NCBI GenBank assembly: GCA_946811695.1
Contig: OX328124.1
Coordinates: forward strand, 31,681,648 to 31,745,647
From: Gonocerus acuteangulatus
Lineage: Eukaryota; Arthropoda; Insecta; Hemiptera; Coreidae
Length of the DNA: 64,000 nt
Direction of reading: 5' to 3'
Both the position numbers and the translations under genes were made by a program. Shown here piece by piece: positions 36,693 through 48,589 of this stretch (the first letter of the stretch is position 1; each line of letters opens with the position of its first letter). The notes under the pieces are model-generated. The model did not search any database. It had not been told where the DNA came from and saw only the letters and a list, made by a program, of their open reading frames with translations.

Positions 36693-37637
36693 TTATATAG
36701 TATTAACAACAAAATTAATTCTAAAAACAGTCGATGGATTTTTCAAAATGTCCCTTATATTAGATTCGAATTGGTCCCTAATATAATTAAACTGCATAAT
36801 ATCTTTTGGTTTTGATTCAATCCAAAACTTATCAAATTCATAAAACAAATAAGAATAAAGCTGATGAAAAACTCTAATTGAAGGCAAGCTCTTACAGGCA
36901 TTGTAAACATGTGTTTTTGCAGTCCCATCTTTCAGAAGGTTGTACAATAAACTAGTCAAATTAATCCCCACAATTGCAAAGGCATAACCATAAACAGGAT
37001 GAACTGAATGTAGGTGCACATGCTTTGCTGCGCTTGGATATTCTTCAGCAAAATATAATAAATTCTCTAATCCTAGCATACCCATTCCTCGAAAATCAGT
37101 CTTTGGATCGTCACCTTGAAATCCGATGTACTGCCACTGCTTAGTAATTCGCCCTTCTAAAGGCACTTTAGGCATTAAGGCATCCCAAAGTCTCGTTAGT
37201 TTTTCCTCGTGTGCATTATTGAGAGAATCAAACTGACATAAACGCAATTCTTCTATTTCATGGAAAAGTTGTTGGTAGCCCCATACATGTTCAAAACAGC
37301 GACTTAAGGACACTATGAACTGTTTATGAGCACTAGCTTGAATTTTCTTAACGAGAAGTACAGTTTTTACGGATTGCTCGAGAACTATTTTTTGATTTCT
37401 TCCTATGAAACGTTTCTTTTCGGCAATACCATTTAATGTATTCAACATAATCTGAATTTCTGGTGACTTGGAATGTTGGAGGGAATATTCAACACCTTGA
37501 GATCTAATGTAGCCAACAGGTTTTCCATAGCATATTCGTTGAAGTTCACATAAACCAGTAGTTCTTCGCAGGAACCACTTCACCAAGGATCTTAGATGCC
37601 AATAAAAAAATAAATACACAGTCCTAAAGTTAAGCAT
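36693..37637 (-). CDS. ELMOD2: ELMO domain-containing protein 2 homologue, single exon
   Basis: A 314-aa protein. In vertebrates ELMOD2 acts as a GTPase-activating protein for ARL2 and other ARF-family GTPases. The N terminus FYWHLRSLVKWFLRRTTGLCELQRI matches the ELMOD2 start, supporting the ATG at 37637. The ELMO domain follows, with LTRLWDALMPKVPLEGRI and the diagnostic WQYIGFQGDDPKTDFRGMG block (residues about 165-185), whose arginine is the proposed GAP residue, then LGLENLLYFAEEYP, YGYAFAIVGINLTSLLYNLL and YEFDKFWIE near the C terminus. Length is close to human (293 aa). The gene has no intron in its CDS and is convergent with INPP1. Confidence 0.96.
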   Translation of the reverse strand: MLNFRTVYLFFYWHLRSLVKWFLRRTTGLCELQRICYGKPVGYIRSQGVEYSLQHSKSPEIQIMLNTLNGIAEKKRFIGRNQKIVLEQSVKTVLLVKKIQASAHKQFIVSLSRCFEHVWGYQQLFHEIEELRLCQFDSLNNAHEEKLTRLWDALMPKVPLEGRITKQWQYIGFQGDDPKTDFRGMGMLGLENLLYFAEEYPSAAKHVHLHSVHPVYGYAFAIVGINLTSLLYNLLKDGTAKTHVYNACKSLPSIRVFHQLYSYLFYEFDKFWIESKPKDIMQFNYIRDQFESNIRDILKNPSTVFRINFVVNTI

Positions 37638-38282
37638 ACTTTATCACCAAATGACTAGAATTCCTTCAGGGATGTTTTTCCTCTCATTAGCTTCTAGACC
37701 ATTGTTGATACTAATGAAGAAAAATAAAGAAATTGTTCACAGCATCGCAGCAGAAATTGCGGAATAAATTCTTTAACAAAGTATTAACAAGAGAAGGTTA
37801 AAAACATAGTTGTTACAGGGTTGCCATTAGCAAAAACAATTATAATCGATATAAATCTACACCGAGGTCATAACCTACGTGTACAGGAGCCAATAGAAAT
37901 CTATTTTTATGAACACATATAGAACTAGCATTTGATACCTATTGATGCTATATCTTCAAATTGTTTGTTTGTTTATTTGTTTTTTAGGACAAAGAACAAC
38001 GTGGCTATCATTGCCCGAAAACTTAATTTTGAATTTTATTTTATTAAGTATAATTTATATATAAGAAAATACTTGTACATCGTTATATCTTCGAATTAAT
38101 TAACGACCATTTATTTGGAATCCATTAAATATACACTTATGTCTAAATATAATGTATACTATTGATTTTCGAAATTTAATAAACTTTCAAACGGTCATCT
38201 TCCTCTTATCTTTATTTTTCCAAATTTAATTGTAATTGTAGGTATTTTTAATTTATAAGTAGATATTTCGAATAAATACCAA

Positions 38283-38477
38283 ATAGCTGAAAATCCCCTT
38301 TTGTTAAAAGTCTGTTGCCAAGGGTCGTGGGTTCGATTCCCACTAGACGTGGTGGATTTTCTTTGAAAAAAAGAAAAAGCATCAGCTCTATCCTGGCTAT
38401 AAATGGGTGGTGACCTGAAGATAACCCGTCCCAAAATTCTGAGTTTATTATAATGGACGTTAAAATTTAAATAAATA
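38283..38477 (+). mobile_element. SINE family S3
   Basis: GGTCGTGGGTTCGATTCCCA is the B-box region, followed by the GGTGG...TTTCTTTGAAAAAAAGAAAA body, CTATCCTGGCTA, AACCCGTCC and the terminal GGACGTTAAAATTTAAAT. The head is truncated. The next SINE begins within its tail. Confidence 0.85.
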
Positions 38478-38488
38478 AAAGTCTGGTG

Positions 38489-38826
38489 TGGGGGCGAGGT
38501 TAGCTCAGTGGTAGAGCGCTGGACTAATAAGCTGGAGGCCTGAGTTCAAATCCCGAGCAAGCACTAACGATTTTTTCTTCTAGTGTCTTCGTTCATGGGT
38601 TGAATTCGGCCTCCCTGACCGTCCCTAGGCCAACCCAGCTTTTAATTAATTAATAATGGGTACCTTGGTTGGTACTAATGACTCTAGCAGTCGAAGCAGC
38701 AAAGGGGAAAATCAGGTGGCCGGAGCATAGTACTGACCACACTATCTCCCTAGTGTGCCGTATGGTCAAGAATCAGATACCTCTTTAGTATCTGCCCCGC
38801 AGGGCCCTCGTGGCCTGTTACGGGAC

Positions 38827-38861
<35 letters not shown>
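38489..38861 (+). mobile_element. tRNA-derived SINE (family S2), full length
   Basis: The head GGTTAGCTCAGTGGTAGAGC ... GAGTTCAAATCCC is tRNA-like, with a CTAATAA anticodon-loop equivalent. The body ends GGCCCTCGTGGCCTGTTACG and the element ends in a T-run of about 30 bases. A perfect 11-bp TSD (AAAGTCTGGTG) flanks it at 38478-38488 and 38862-38872. It is not a functional tRNA gene. Confidence 0.93.
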
Positions 38862-38865
<4 letters not shown>

Positions 38866-39697
38866 TCTGGTGAGCCAATTTTATAGAGATAATATGCAAC
38901 GGTGGGTATTTTTTTTTATTTATTTTTTTTTTATTTTATTTTTGGTGCATCGGGTATATTATTTTATTCTTTTTGGTCTTACTAAGAACTGTTTGGCATA
39001 GTTTACCTTAACTCCTAAATCTGTTGACTCTGACATTTGCATGATAGATTTTTTTTTTTTTTTTTTTCCCCCTTATTATTTAATAATCTACTTTAAAATA
39101 AACGATAAAAAAAAAAAAAAAAATCAACAGTAAACTGAAAAGTAAAAATTAATGAATTAAAAATTAATTTTAAGTAATAAAATGAAATATAACTCTAAAA
39201 AGTAATGGTTAATCAACATTTAAAGGATCTCGCGAAAAACTAAGACGTTACAAGGGACAAATGGATGTATTTGAATTGGCTCCATAGGCAGCTGGTAATT
39301 TCGTCATTCCTTTAAAATATCTTAGATGTTTATTCCCCCCAGTAACTAGCATCTTCTTTTTCTTCTTTCTACGATAGAAGAAGGGAATGTGATGTTCTTA
39401 GAAAGAATGCTAGCTGCTGCCGTTCTTCCTCGAGTCTCTCCGGCAAATTTTTTGGGATTATGAGAGTGATGAAATTAAACGGAATTTTGAACACTATAAA
39501 AGGTCTCATTAGTATAATGAATCTATTACAAGAGACCGTACCAAGCCCTATTTGATCACATAAAGGGATTGCTAACACTAACCGTCATCACTTTAACCCT
39601 TTGTTGCATCGTGATGCCTGCAGGCATAATATTATATTTCACACTCTCTGGAGGTTTTTTTCAAATTATATTTCGCTTCCTGTAAGCATCAACATGT

Positions 39698-40095
39698 CAG
39701 GGCCGCCACATCTCAGAGCCGGGCCCCCACTTCTCAGAGCCGGGCCCCCACTTCACAGAGCCGGGCCCCCATTTCCCAAAGCCAGACTGAAAATTCTAGT
39801 ACTTTGATACTAGACATTTTAAAATTGTTTTATCTTGAGTTTTGAGCGAAATGAGAATAAAAGCCGACAATCGGTGCAGCAAAGGTCACTTCCGGTACTT
39901 GTAGTTTATTACTTACAACTTCTAATGAAATATACTATTCTAGCACTTTACTTGTTTTGTCGGTTATGTACATTAAAAAAATATAGATCCCATTCCAATA
40001 AATATAGGCTACGCCCGTCTATATTGCTAAACCCCATTCTTTTTACAAGCTCATAACTGTACCCGGCAGTCCCCCCCCCCCATGTGGCGGCCCTG
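39698..40095. mobile_element. hAT MITE nested in the piggyBac remnant
   Basis: The terminal inverted repeat CAGGGCCGCCACAT pairs with ATGTGGCGGCCCTG, and a perfect 8-bp TSD (CAACATGT) lies at 39690-39697 and 40096-40103, diagnostic of hAT elements. It is 398 bp long with no transposase. Confidence 0.93.
39711..39785. repeat. Minisatellite inside the hAT MITE
   Basis: Four units of about 21 bp with core AGAGCCGGGCCCCCACTTCT, GC-rich against an AT-rich background, next to the left terminus of the MITE. Confidence 0.85.
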
Positions 40096-41449
40096 CAACA
40101 TGTGTCAAAGGGACTGGAAGACTTTGAACGTTGTTCTTTGCTCTCAAGAAGTAATAAACAAGTTAATGTTGACACAACCACGAGTCTCGAGTCTGACCCC
40201 AAGGAGATCCGTTTCGCAAGGCAATGTTCTTAAAAACGTCCATTCTCAACTAAAAAAATCGTACTCTTCAATACTAGTGGTGTATTTTACGAAGTGAAAG
40301 TTTGTTTTATTGAAGTTTTATTTTTTTGTGCTGATTTTGGTGGTTGTTCGTTTGTTTCCTGAGGGCACCATCGTGCATCTGGTACTGAGGTCCGAGTGAT
40401 GGATGAGGACAATATCTTTCTGATCGAGAATGGGGAGATCTGATCACTAAAACAAAGATTTTTCATATAATCACAGCACCAGTTGATGGTGAGGATGATG
40501 AAGATGTCGATGACAAGGTTTATTCTGAACCTTCAGATGAACCTCACGTTTCTTCAGACGATGTTTTTGAGGTAAATGAAGAGGATTTGAATGGTCCCTT
40601 CTCAGATTTGAATGATTTGTTTGTTGTTGTTTTTTTCAAACTCAAGTTCCAATTCCTTCGACTTCTGGAATTCTATCACAAGAAGATTTGTTTGAGGATG
40701 TACTGCCTGATGTATCTCAGAAGATGAGATGCAGGATGGAAAACTGCAAGAGCCAAACTTGTGGTTACTCTTAGAAATGTGAAGTTTATTTTTGTTTAAC
40801 TAAAGGCAAATCATATTTCAAGGATTACAATTTCTGATTTTGATGAAAAGAGAAGAGAGTTCCTTTTTTCTTTAACTCATAAATTTTTTAGATGTTTCAA
40901 TAAATGTAAATGCTTATGCGAATAGAAGTTCATTTACATCCCTCCCCATAGGCACTATGATGCCTACAGGCATCTTTCAGTTTTTCATAAATTTCTCAAA
41001 AAAAAAAAACTCAATGAATTTTTTCCCTATTTTCCTGTTATCCTGAGGTCTAATTCTACCTATCCGATTTTTTTTTTAAGAGAAAAGAAAAAAATCATGC
41101 ATCAGAAAGTTAAGCAGCTTCCACTGTATTTGTATATTTTATGGCCAGTCCGGTGTTCAGAGGTTTTATAAATTGAAATGAAAATAGTTTAAATGAGTTC
41201 TCATAAGAAGCCTACAGATGGCAGTTAGACTGAGATTACTTTTACGAAATGCCGCCAGATAGCATATGTGTTCTGTCCTCACCTTATCTGGCTGTCTAAA
41301 ATTTGTACAATATGAGCAAATGTATGCTGTGAAGAATATATAGTATTCTAGAAAACTACAAAATATTATATTTAATAAACATTAATGCATATTTAAAAGG
41401 AAAGATAATAATTTCTCCCCAGAATAGAGGTAATGGATTTAAGAATGGG

Positions 41450-41600
41450 GTAAAGAAAAAGTTCGATTCGCTGGAACTGAGTGACCATAGCGAGTTTCCA
41501 TAAAATGGTAATTCCTGGTGTATTTTGTGAGGCTTAATATAATGGTATTTAGTTTTCAATGAGACGAAACTAACCCTTCTTAGCCTTCCGTCCGGACTCC
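41450..41600. repeat. Dispersed repeat fragment (R-family 5' end)
   Basis: GTTCGATTCGCTGGAACTGA and TAGCGAGTTTCC match the starts of the repeats at 43729 and 55312. Confidence 0.6.
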
Positions 41601-42529
41601 TCCGACTGAGATGTAAAATCCACCTCCGCTTACCACTATTTTTCAACCGCTTTCCAGAAATTTTACAAAATATATGAAAAATTCGAAAACTGATGATAGG
41701 TGAAAACAAATGCTAACATTATCATTTTTTTAAATTTAAGTATATTTTATTTATTCTATGAATTAGTCCATCTGAATCAAATAAATTAGGTTTCCCCCAG
41801 CGCTTTTGGTCTGTGCGAGGTCTGAACACACTACCCAGCCAAATCAAACAGAATATTGCACATAAATAGTAAACATTAGTATCAAAGTAAAATTGTCTTA
41901 GGCACATGAAAAAACAAAACAAAAACAAATACAAAATGTTTGTCCACTTCTTGAGAGTGGAACCTACCATAGAAGAAATATTAAATGTTCGAAATCGGAT
42001 GACAGAATATACTGCTACTTCCATTGATCACATCGACAAATATAGTATTCAACAGTGCACTTTTAGTAGGCTGTAGAAATGTTTCGGCCCCAGGGACAGC
42101 CCCTTGGCGCATTCTGCTAAGAAGGTGGCTGAAGCAGTGAGACATTTCACCATAATCAGGTCAATTTTTTCATTAGGAATAATTAGGAGAAACTACTTAA
42201 TCTAAATAATAATAAAAAGTTTATGTGGACCAATCAGATTGAATAACAATAATAAACCCCACGCGATTGTAATTATTGCTCAAGACACTTTTAAAGAATT
42301 AAAAAAATAAAAAAAGAATCTTTAAAGGCATTTGAATATTCCAATATTGAAGTTTCAGACATCGATATAACATTTTACAACATTAATGTTTAAACAAAAT
42401 AACACCATTATAAAAGGCAAGGTTTCACTAAAATATCTGTAGATTTTATGCCAGAGTTTGATACCCTTAAAAAAAAGGTAAATAAATGTTCATCATTCTA
42501 GTCTAATATTCTAATCTAACATTAGATTG

Positions 42530-42660
42530 GCAAAAAGCCAATTTATGGGCGTATATAGGAAATAATTTAGGGGGGGGGGAGGGGTTAAAGGGTTTTATGA
42601 CACAGTTTTACCATCAAATCAAAATTTCGGGAGGGGGGGGGGCTGCAATTATGTCTCAGA
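42530..42660. repeat. Poly-G-bearing repeat end
   Basis: ATGGGCGTATATAGG with a nearby G-run; its inverted counterpart lies at 48540-48590. Confidence 0.6.
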
Positions 42661-43089
42661 GATTCGAATTTCCGGAGTCTGTGACGCTAATGATTTGCCG
42701 CAAAATATTTTAATTTTCGACAGCTTCCCCTATGTACGAATGGCAGTGAAATATGGAGCCGAGCATATCGCATCATGGGAACGAGGCATCATATCACATT
42801 GCGAGCTCACATGAGTGCTGGCGAATGGTTCCTCCATTTCCAAATTCTCGTTTCAAGGATCAACACGATAAATGAAACACTATAAAACTTATCGTGACTG
42901 CTTTTAGACGAGGGATGGCTTCGAGTGGTCAGACAAGGGAGATACCTAGTGTTCAATATTCATCAATACATCGCAAAAACTAAGGATAAAAACAGGTTTA
43001 ACCCTCTAGTTATAAGATCATAACGGAGGGAATTTTTGCGGCAGCAGAGGGAATATAGGTCACGCCCTTTTCCCTCCAGATAATAATGT

Positions 43090-43185
43090 GAACAGATGCT
43101 TTTTTTTATGATGCCTTCTTTTTTCGAAGGAAAAGCTACCCCCGTAGTGGCCTCACGCCTTAACACTCACGGCAACCGCGCCTCC
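43090..43185 (-). mobile_element. SINE family S3, 5' fragment
   Basis: The plus strand GATGCCTTCTTTTTTCGAAG and GGCCTCACGCCTTAACACTC are complements of the S3 body start and head. The B-box segment between them is lost. Confidence 0.65.
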
Positions 43186-43189
43186 TCTA

Positions 43190-43500
43190 CACATATTACA
43201 GAACATCTACACTCAACATCCTAAAGCAATTCAAATCAAGCAAGACATCTACAAAGCACCACTTTGAGGTATACATACAACAATATATTGGCTGCCAGGA
43301 CACGAAGACCTAGGACTTAGCACGACTGCAGACGAACAAGCAAAATTAGCTGCTGAAGACTTCACAGTCCAGCCATTAGAATTTTTTTTCCAAGAACTTA
43401 CGAGACAAATATTAACTGATTGATTTGAACATTAAATCAGAAACAAATGGAAAAATGACTGAACAAACTTGACGACTGATAACAAACTGCGACACATACA
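43190..43500 (+). mobile_element. RNase H fragment of a LINE
   Basis: The plus strand reads IYWLPGHEDLGLSTTADEQA followed by KLAAEDF, matching the HxGIxGNExADxxAK end of RNase H domains in I/Jockey-type LINEs. Stops follow within 60 codons. Confidence 0.75.
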
Positions 43501-43728
43501 ACGGAAGAGATAACATGAGGTAGGTATCAAGTCACTTAGTTGTATGGAAGGAATGAATATGTAATATTAACTAATGGTGTAATTCGATGTAATATTAATC
43601 GCATAGGCAGGTGTATATGTATAATCCCATTTGTTTAATTAGATGCATATTTATAATATTTTAACTGGATGTATATAAGTAATAATAGTTTTGATCGAAT
43701 TGCCTTAGCTGCAGCTGCTAATAAATAA

Positions 43729-45747
43729 AAAAGTCCGACTCGCAGGAACTGCGTCATCTTAGCGCGGTTCCATTCATATCCCTAGTGTTATTTTGTAGAC
43801 TTAGAATAGAAACAGTTATTACTTTGTTTGGATCATTCCTAATGTAAACAAATATGAAAAAAAAAAAAAACAAGATTTTCGGCTAGGGATGAAACTATCC
43901 TAAGCAGAAATTCCTCTTTCTGCCGTCCCAAGTTTCGGTCTACGAAGACTCTTCTACGAATATATTTCTAATTTACTTAACTTGCAGTGCTAACATATCC
44001 ATTTTACTTTTAAATGCAATTAAACAAAATAAAATTGTACATGAAAATGAGAAAGTAGTGTTATTTTTTATTGAACTACGGCCACATTCAACCACAAAAT
44101 ATAATTATATTTCTAGTATAGCATTTGGCTGCATGACTTCCTACAGGTAAAGGTAACTGTCAGCTGTCCTAGAATGCTTGATGAGAACAATGAATCTTGA
44201 TTTATGAAGTGCAATAAAAGCCTACCTGAACCGGCCTACTACCTCGACCCGGACTGACCCTACACGGAGAATATTTACGTTTTCAGTTCTGTTACAGGTT
44301 CAAAGAATTTGTATTTATTCCCCTGTTTTATTGAGAAATACATCCTCCTCCTAGAAGCAATAACAAAATAACAAGAAATAAAAACAGACAAAAAGAACCG
44401 TATAAATAAACGAAATCAATTATCGTTTATCAAACTTCTAAGTTATATGTACTTATTTCTCCGTTAAACATCGCGTAATCAAAACTTTCTTCAGAACCTG
44501 TTTTCTAGAGCATTTAGTAAGCTTTCGAATGGTAACCATCCGTTTACCAAGATTCTCAACCGTTTTCGAGATATTAAGGAAAGTATACGAAGTTTCCAAA
44601 GCTTTTCATCTCTATTAATAAATTATTTTAATTTAACCCTTCCTTAACTCCAAACGTAAGTAAATTTTCAGCATACTAGTTTTGATGAAATTAGAACATG
44701 CAGAAAATGTTTCAACTGAATCCCATAATTCGAAGTACCAAAATCAAAGACAAAAAGAACCGTTCGAATAAACAAAATCAATTACCTCAAAGTTTAAGCA
44801 CTTATTTATCCGATTGACATCGCTTATTCAAAACTTTCTTTAGAACCTTTCTTGTAGACCATTTAGTAAGCTTTCGAATGGTAACCTTTCGCTTCCCAAG
44901 ATTTTCAACCGTTTTCGAGATATTAAGAAATTATACGAAGTTCCCAAAACTTTTTATTATTTCTGACAACAGAAAATTGGTCTCATTTTACCTATCCTGT
45001 TTTACACACACATACATTTTCCTTACAAATACAACATAAGAAATTACAAAAATAAAAAGCAATAAAAAACCAAGGGAAAGAGACAAAAATTACAAAAAGA
45101 ACGACAAAAACCCGTTCATAAGAACAAAACAGACGTATTTGAAGTTTTAAGCACTTATTTCTCCGATTGACATAACCTAATCAAAAATAGTTTTAGAATC
45201 ATTTTTGTAGAGAATTTAGTAAGCTTTCAAATAGCTTCAATCCACCTACCACGATTTCCCAACCGTGTTCGAGATATTAATGAAAGTATACGAAGTTTCC
45301 AAAACTTTTCATGTCTGTTCATAAAATATTTTATTCTAACCCTTCCTTAACTCCAAAGGTAACATAACTTTCAACATATTAGTTTTAATGAAAGTAGAAC
45401 ATGCAGATAATGTTTCAACTGAATCCCGTTATTCTAAGTACCCAAACCAAAAACGGTATTAAAAAACTATTTTTCCAATTTTCTCGACAACGGTTAAAGC
45501 TATCGCCTTGAAAATGGTTTCATTCGTTTTCCTAGCCCAAGAAGCCTATAAAACGAGTACTTACAAGCTTATGAACTCAAAAACGTAAGCGTTACGATTT
45601 TTTCTGCGCGAATTTCGCCCCAAACGCCATCTTCCAGTGGGCGGATTTTGCGGGTTAACGAACTTGATCTTTCAAATTGGACGACTGATTTTTGTACCAA
45701 ATTTCATCAAAATCGGACCATTCGTCTTCTACCTAGAGAGCGAACAG

Positions 45748-45836
<89 letters not shown>

Positions 45837-45978
45837 CAAATTTGAACCACCGTTATTTTCGGTTTCTAGGGGTTCTGAAACGCGAAATTTTCTAGTCGGC
45901 ACTTCCGGATTGTTTCATTGTATCAACCTTATAAGCGGGGTTCCTCCCTATGGGGGAGGGAGGAACCGCGCTAAAAGA
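43729..45978 (+). repeat. R-family repeat with a triplicated 180-bp module
   Basis: It starts GTCCGACTCGCAGGAACTGC. Three modules (about 44430-44613, 44785-44970, 45138-45330) share TTAGTAAGCTTTC, ACCGTTTTCGAGATATTAA and ATACGAAGTTTCC. TTAGCGCGGTTCC at 43759-43771 has a perfect inverted copy at 45962-45974. From about 45340 to 45978 the sequence is the reverse complement of 62449-63060. Confidence 0.8.
45752..45837. repeat. TA microsatellite inside the R repeat
   Basis: TA dinucleotides with a few interruptions; the inverted copy has a shorter tract at 62581-62619. Confidence 0.95.
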
Positions 45979-45979
45979 A

Positions 45980-47095
45980 GTTTTCCACCGACCAGGCGTA
46001 GGCTATTTGTATACTGCCTTTCACGAGCCCGCATTACTCCTGTGTTCGGCTATCCTTAGTTTTCTTATCGGCTCGGCTGAGGGTCCTTTTAATATTAATT
46101 GTTATTTTATCTTGGCTCACTTAAGAATTATTTTTATTCTAATACGTCAGATGAAAATAACCAATGGTTTTAGAAAATTTGCTCATTAACTGAAGACAAC
46201 TTTTTCATGGTTAATCTTCTATTAGGCTGATAAAACCAGAATAAGAGTAAAATTTTTATAAGAATTAATATTAAAAAAACTAACATTATGATAGCAATTT
46301 TTCGTTTTTTTTTTATCAAATTTGACAGAATTAAATTGACATTTGGCAATGGTAAAAATCGGCATATATGAAAATATTTTTTTTCTCCTGAAATCATTTT
46401 AATATATCAGAAAAATCTTGCTAAAATGATACAGTAGGTACTTGGGAATTGAAATATCCAACACTCTTTCTAAATATCCATACTTAAGTAGGGAATTCAT
46501 TCAATGTGCCAGTATTTGTACATGGTTCTTTAACAAAGATAAATTCCAACTCTTTCTGAGTTCTGGATAATATTTTATTCAAAGATAACTTGCAATATTA
46601 TTTTCTGAAAGTCCTTAATATTATATTTACAACATCCAATGGGAATCACAAGTAACCCCACCGAAGCATGGCAATATATACGGATCTAGGACTCATCACC
46701 ATAGATTCGAAACCCTTAGAATAAAATGATAAATAAAAAAAATATACATGCAAACTTCGGATTAGCATATAACCTTAACCTTTCCGTCATTGAAAACATT
46801 TTCTTTAACTCATGACAGTCTGTATAATGATGAAAACATCCCTGTTAATCTATTTCTGGACGAGTAGGATAAAATTAGCGCTGAAAGCAGAGAGTAAGAG
46901 CATGCATCTAATGCGGCTACCGCGATAGCTAGCAATGTGGTGGACAGCTTAACCCAGCGCAAAAATCCGTATCCTCTTCTTCCTGGGCTCGGATCCTCCC
47001 AATGACTTAATATTATTATAATTAATATTTTTTCTGAGGCCGGGAATAGAAATAATGTTTATGAATGAAAATAATAATCGAAAATTTATATTTTT
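45980..47095. other. Non-coding spacer
   Basis: AT-rich sequence with short ORFs only. I recognise no gene, RNA or element here apart from a GC-richer patch near 46880-47000 that may be an old SINE. Confidence 0.4.
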
Positions 47096-47097
47096 AT

Positions 47098-47292
47098 ATG
47101 CGAGGCCGGGTGGCAGTAAGGTATGTGCTCTCCGTGCCTAAGGTCGTGGGTTCGATTCCCACTAAGGGTGATGGTTTTTCTGTCAAAATAAGAAAGTACG
47201 TGAGTCCTATGCTGGCTAGAAAAGGGTGGTAGCATGTAGAAAACCCGTGACAAAAATCGCTTTCATGTATAAATGGGCATTAAAAACGAAAT
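47098..47292 (+). mobile_element. SINE family S3
   Basis: GGTCGTGGGTTCGATTCCCA at about 47143-47162, then the TTTTTCTGTCAAAATAAGAA body and a terminal GGGCATTAAAAACG. Confidence 0.85.
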
Positions 47293-47377
47293 TAATAAGT
47301 AATTTAAACTATGATAAAAGAATAATTTGTTATTGATTTAAAAAAAAATGCAAGAAAAAAAAAATAAAAACAAATAG

Positions 47378-47445
47378 TCTCCCCGTGGTCTAGCTTGAAA
47401 AAAATCCCTGTGAAGGTCTGGCAACCGTCGATGCGCCGTAAAAAA
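47378..47445 (+). mobile_element. SINE family S1, internally deleted
   Basis: CCCCGTGGTCTAG head directly followed by CCGTCGATGCGCCGTAAAAA tail; the B box and part of the body are missing. Confidence 0.65.
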
Positions 47446-47449
47446 AATA

Positions 47450-48530
47450 TAAATAGGAAACCGGACAAATATCATCTATAGAAGTGATAACCAGGAAAAA
47501 TACATGCTGCCATTTATTGAAGATTTTGATGCTATCTAGAGAGTCAGGGAAGGATAGGTGTGGAGTGAAGCAAAGCGGGGCTAATTTGCGGCGTCACGAT
47601 AATTTTCACAGTTCCATGTGTACTCGTTCAAAATGAACTCAGTGTTTGTGCAATTTCTGTCGGGCGGTGGTGTTATTTTAACGCATTCGATACCGATTGA
47701 TTTTCGAGGCAATAAGACGGCCGGCGTACCGTGTGTGCAATAACAGGAATGTGCAATTATCAGTTATTCTGAGTAAACTAGTTGTTGAAATATGATTTTT
47801 CTTGAATTAAGTAAATCCGTAAAGTATAGATTACATTGCTCTCCCGGTGTGCAACGACCTTATTTATGTGAATTCACTTACGAATCGGGCTATTTCCACA
47901 GTAGACATATTTTTTAAAATTAAAAATGAAGAATACACAGAAAATAATAATAAAAACAAATCACTCCTGCGGACCATGTTAGAAAATAATCGTCACCTTG
48001 AATGGGTTAAAGGAATTTTCTTCAGCACTTTAATATATTTATACAGATTACAGAAAGATGTGTTAAGTGATCTGAAGAAATCTGTTCAAATGCAGAAGAT
48101 TGCTCATCAAAGTAACCACCACAGCTGATAACAGAAATCGTAAAAACAAAGATACAGCTGGTTACTTTGGCTCATTGAGATCCCTCGAAAATAACTATTT
48201 ATACAGATGATTTATACGTTACCATGAGTCAGGGAGACGGTTCGATACCAACCCCTCCAGGCCACAAATCCTTTGGGTTTACGCTGAAATGGGCTAGAAG
48301 AGACACTTCACGAACACATCCATGCTAGGTACTCTAGAAACCTGGGTAAATCCCTTCTCAGCTCCATGGAAACTGATTGAGAACATTTGGGGGGGGTATG
48401 GAATACTAATAATCTAGAACTTGGAATAGTGGGCCAATTAAAACGCTATTACGCCTTTTATAATTATATAATAAATAATTTATTTTTAAGATTTTTGTGA
48501 TACATTTTTACCGATTTCGGGGAGAGGGCT
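47450..48530. other. Unassigned region with a 93-codon open frame
   Basis: An open frame at 47847-48128 starts with a GTG and has no ATG of its own near the start. Its product (containing RTMLENNRHLEWVKGIFFST) resembles nothing I can name. GGTTCGATACC near 48240 might be a SINE B box. No gene call is justified. Confidence 0.25.
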
Positions 48531-48589
48531 GCCGTCCCCTCGCCCCCCCCCCCCTTATATACGCCCATGCTGGCTCATCAAATGAAGAA

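Larger units (their letters stand above)
39593..41000 (+). mobile_element. piggyBac remnant with internal deletion
   Basis: TTAA at 39593 is followed by CCCTTTGTTGCATCGTGATG; the subterminal GATGCCTGCAGGCA recurs as GATGCCTACAGGCA near 40950. An acidic stretch (EDDEDVDDKVYSEPSDEPHV) resembles the piggyBac transposase N terminus. RCRMENCKSQTCGYS, a stop, then KCEVYFCLTKGKSYFKDY is the C-terminal cysteine-rich zinc domain. The DDD catalytic core is missing. The right terminus is not resolved. Confidence 0.75.

Noticed and set aside
38489..38565. Possible tRNA-Ile gene
   Set aside because: The tRNA-like head continues into a SINE body with an 11-bp TSD and a second copy at 15578-15900, so it is a SINE, not a tRNA gene.
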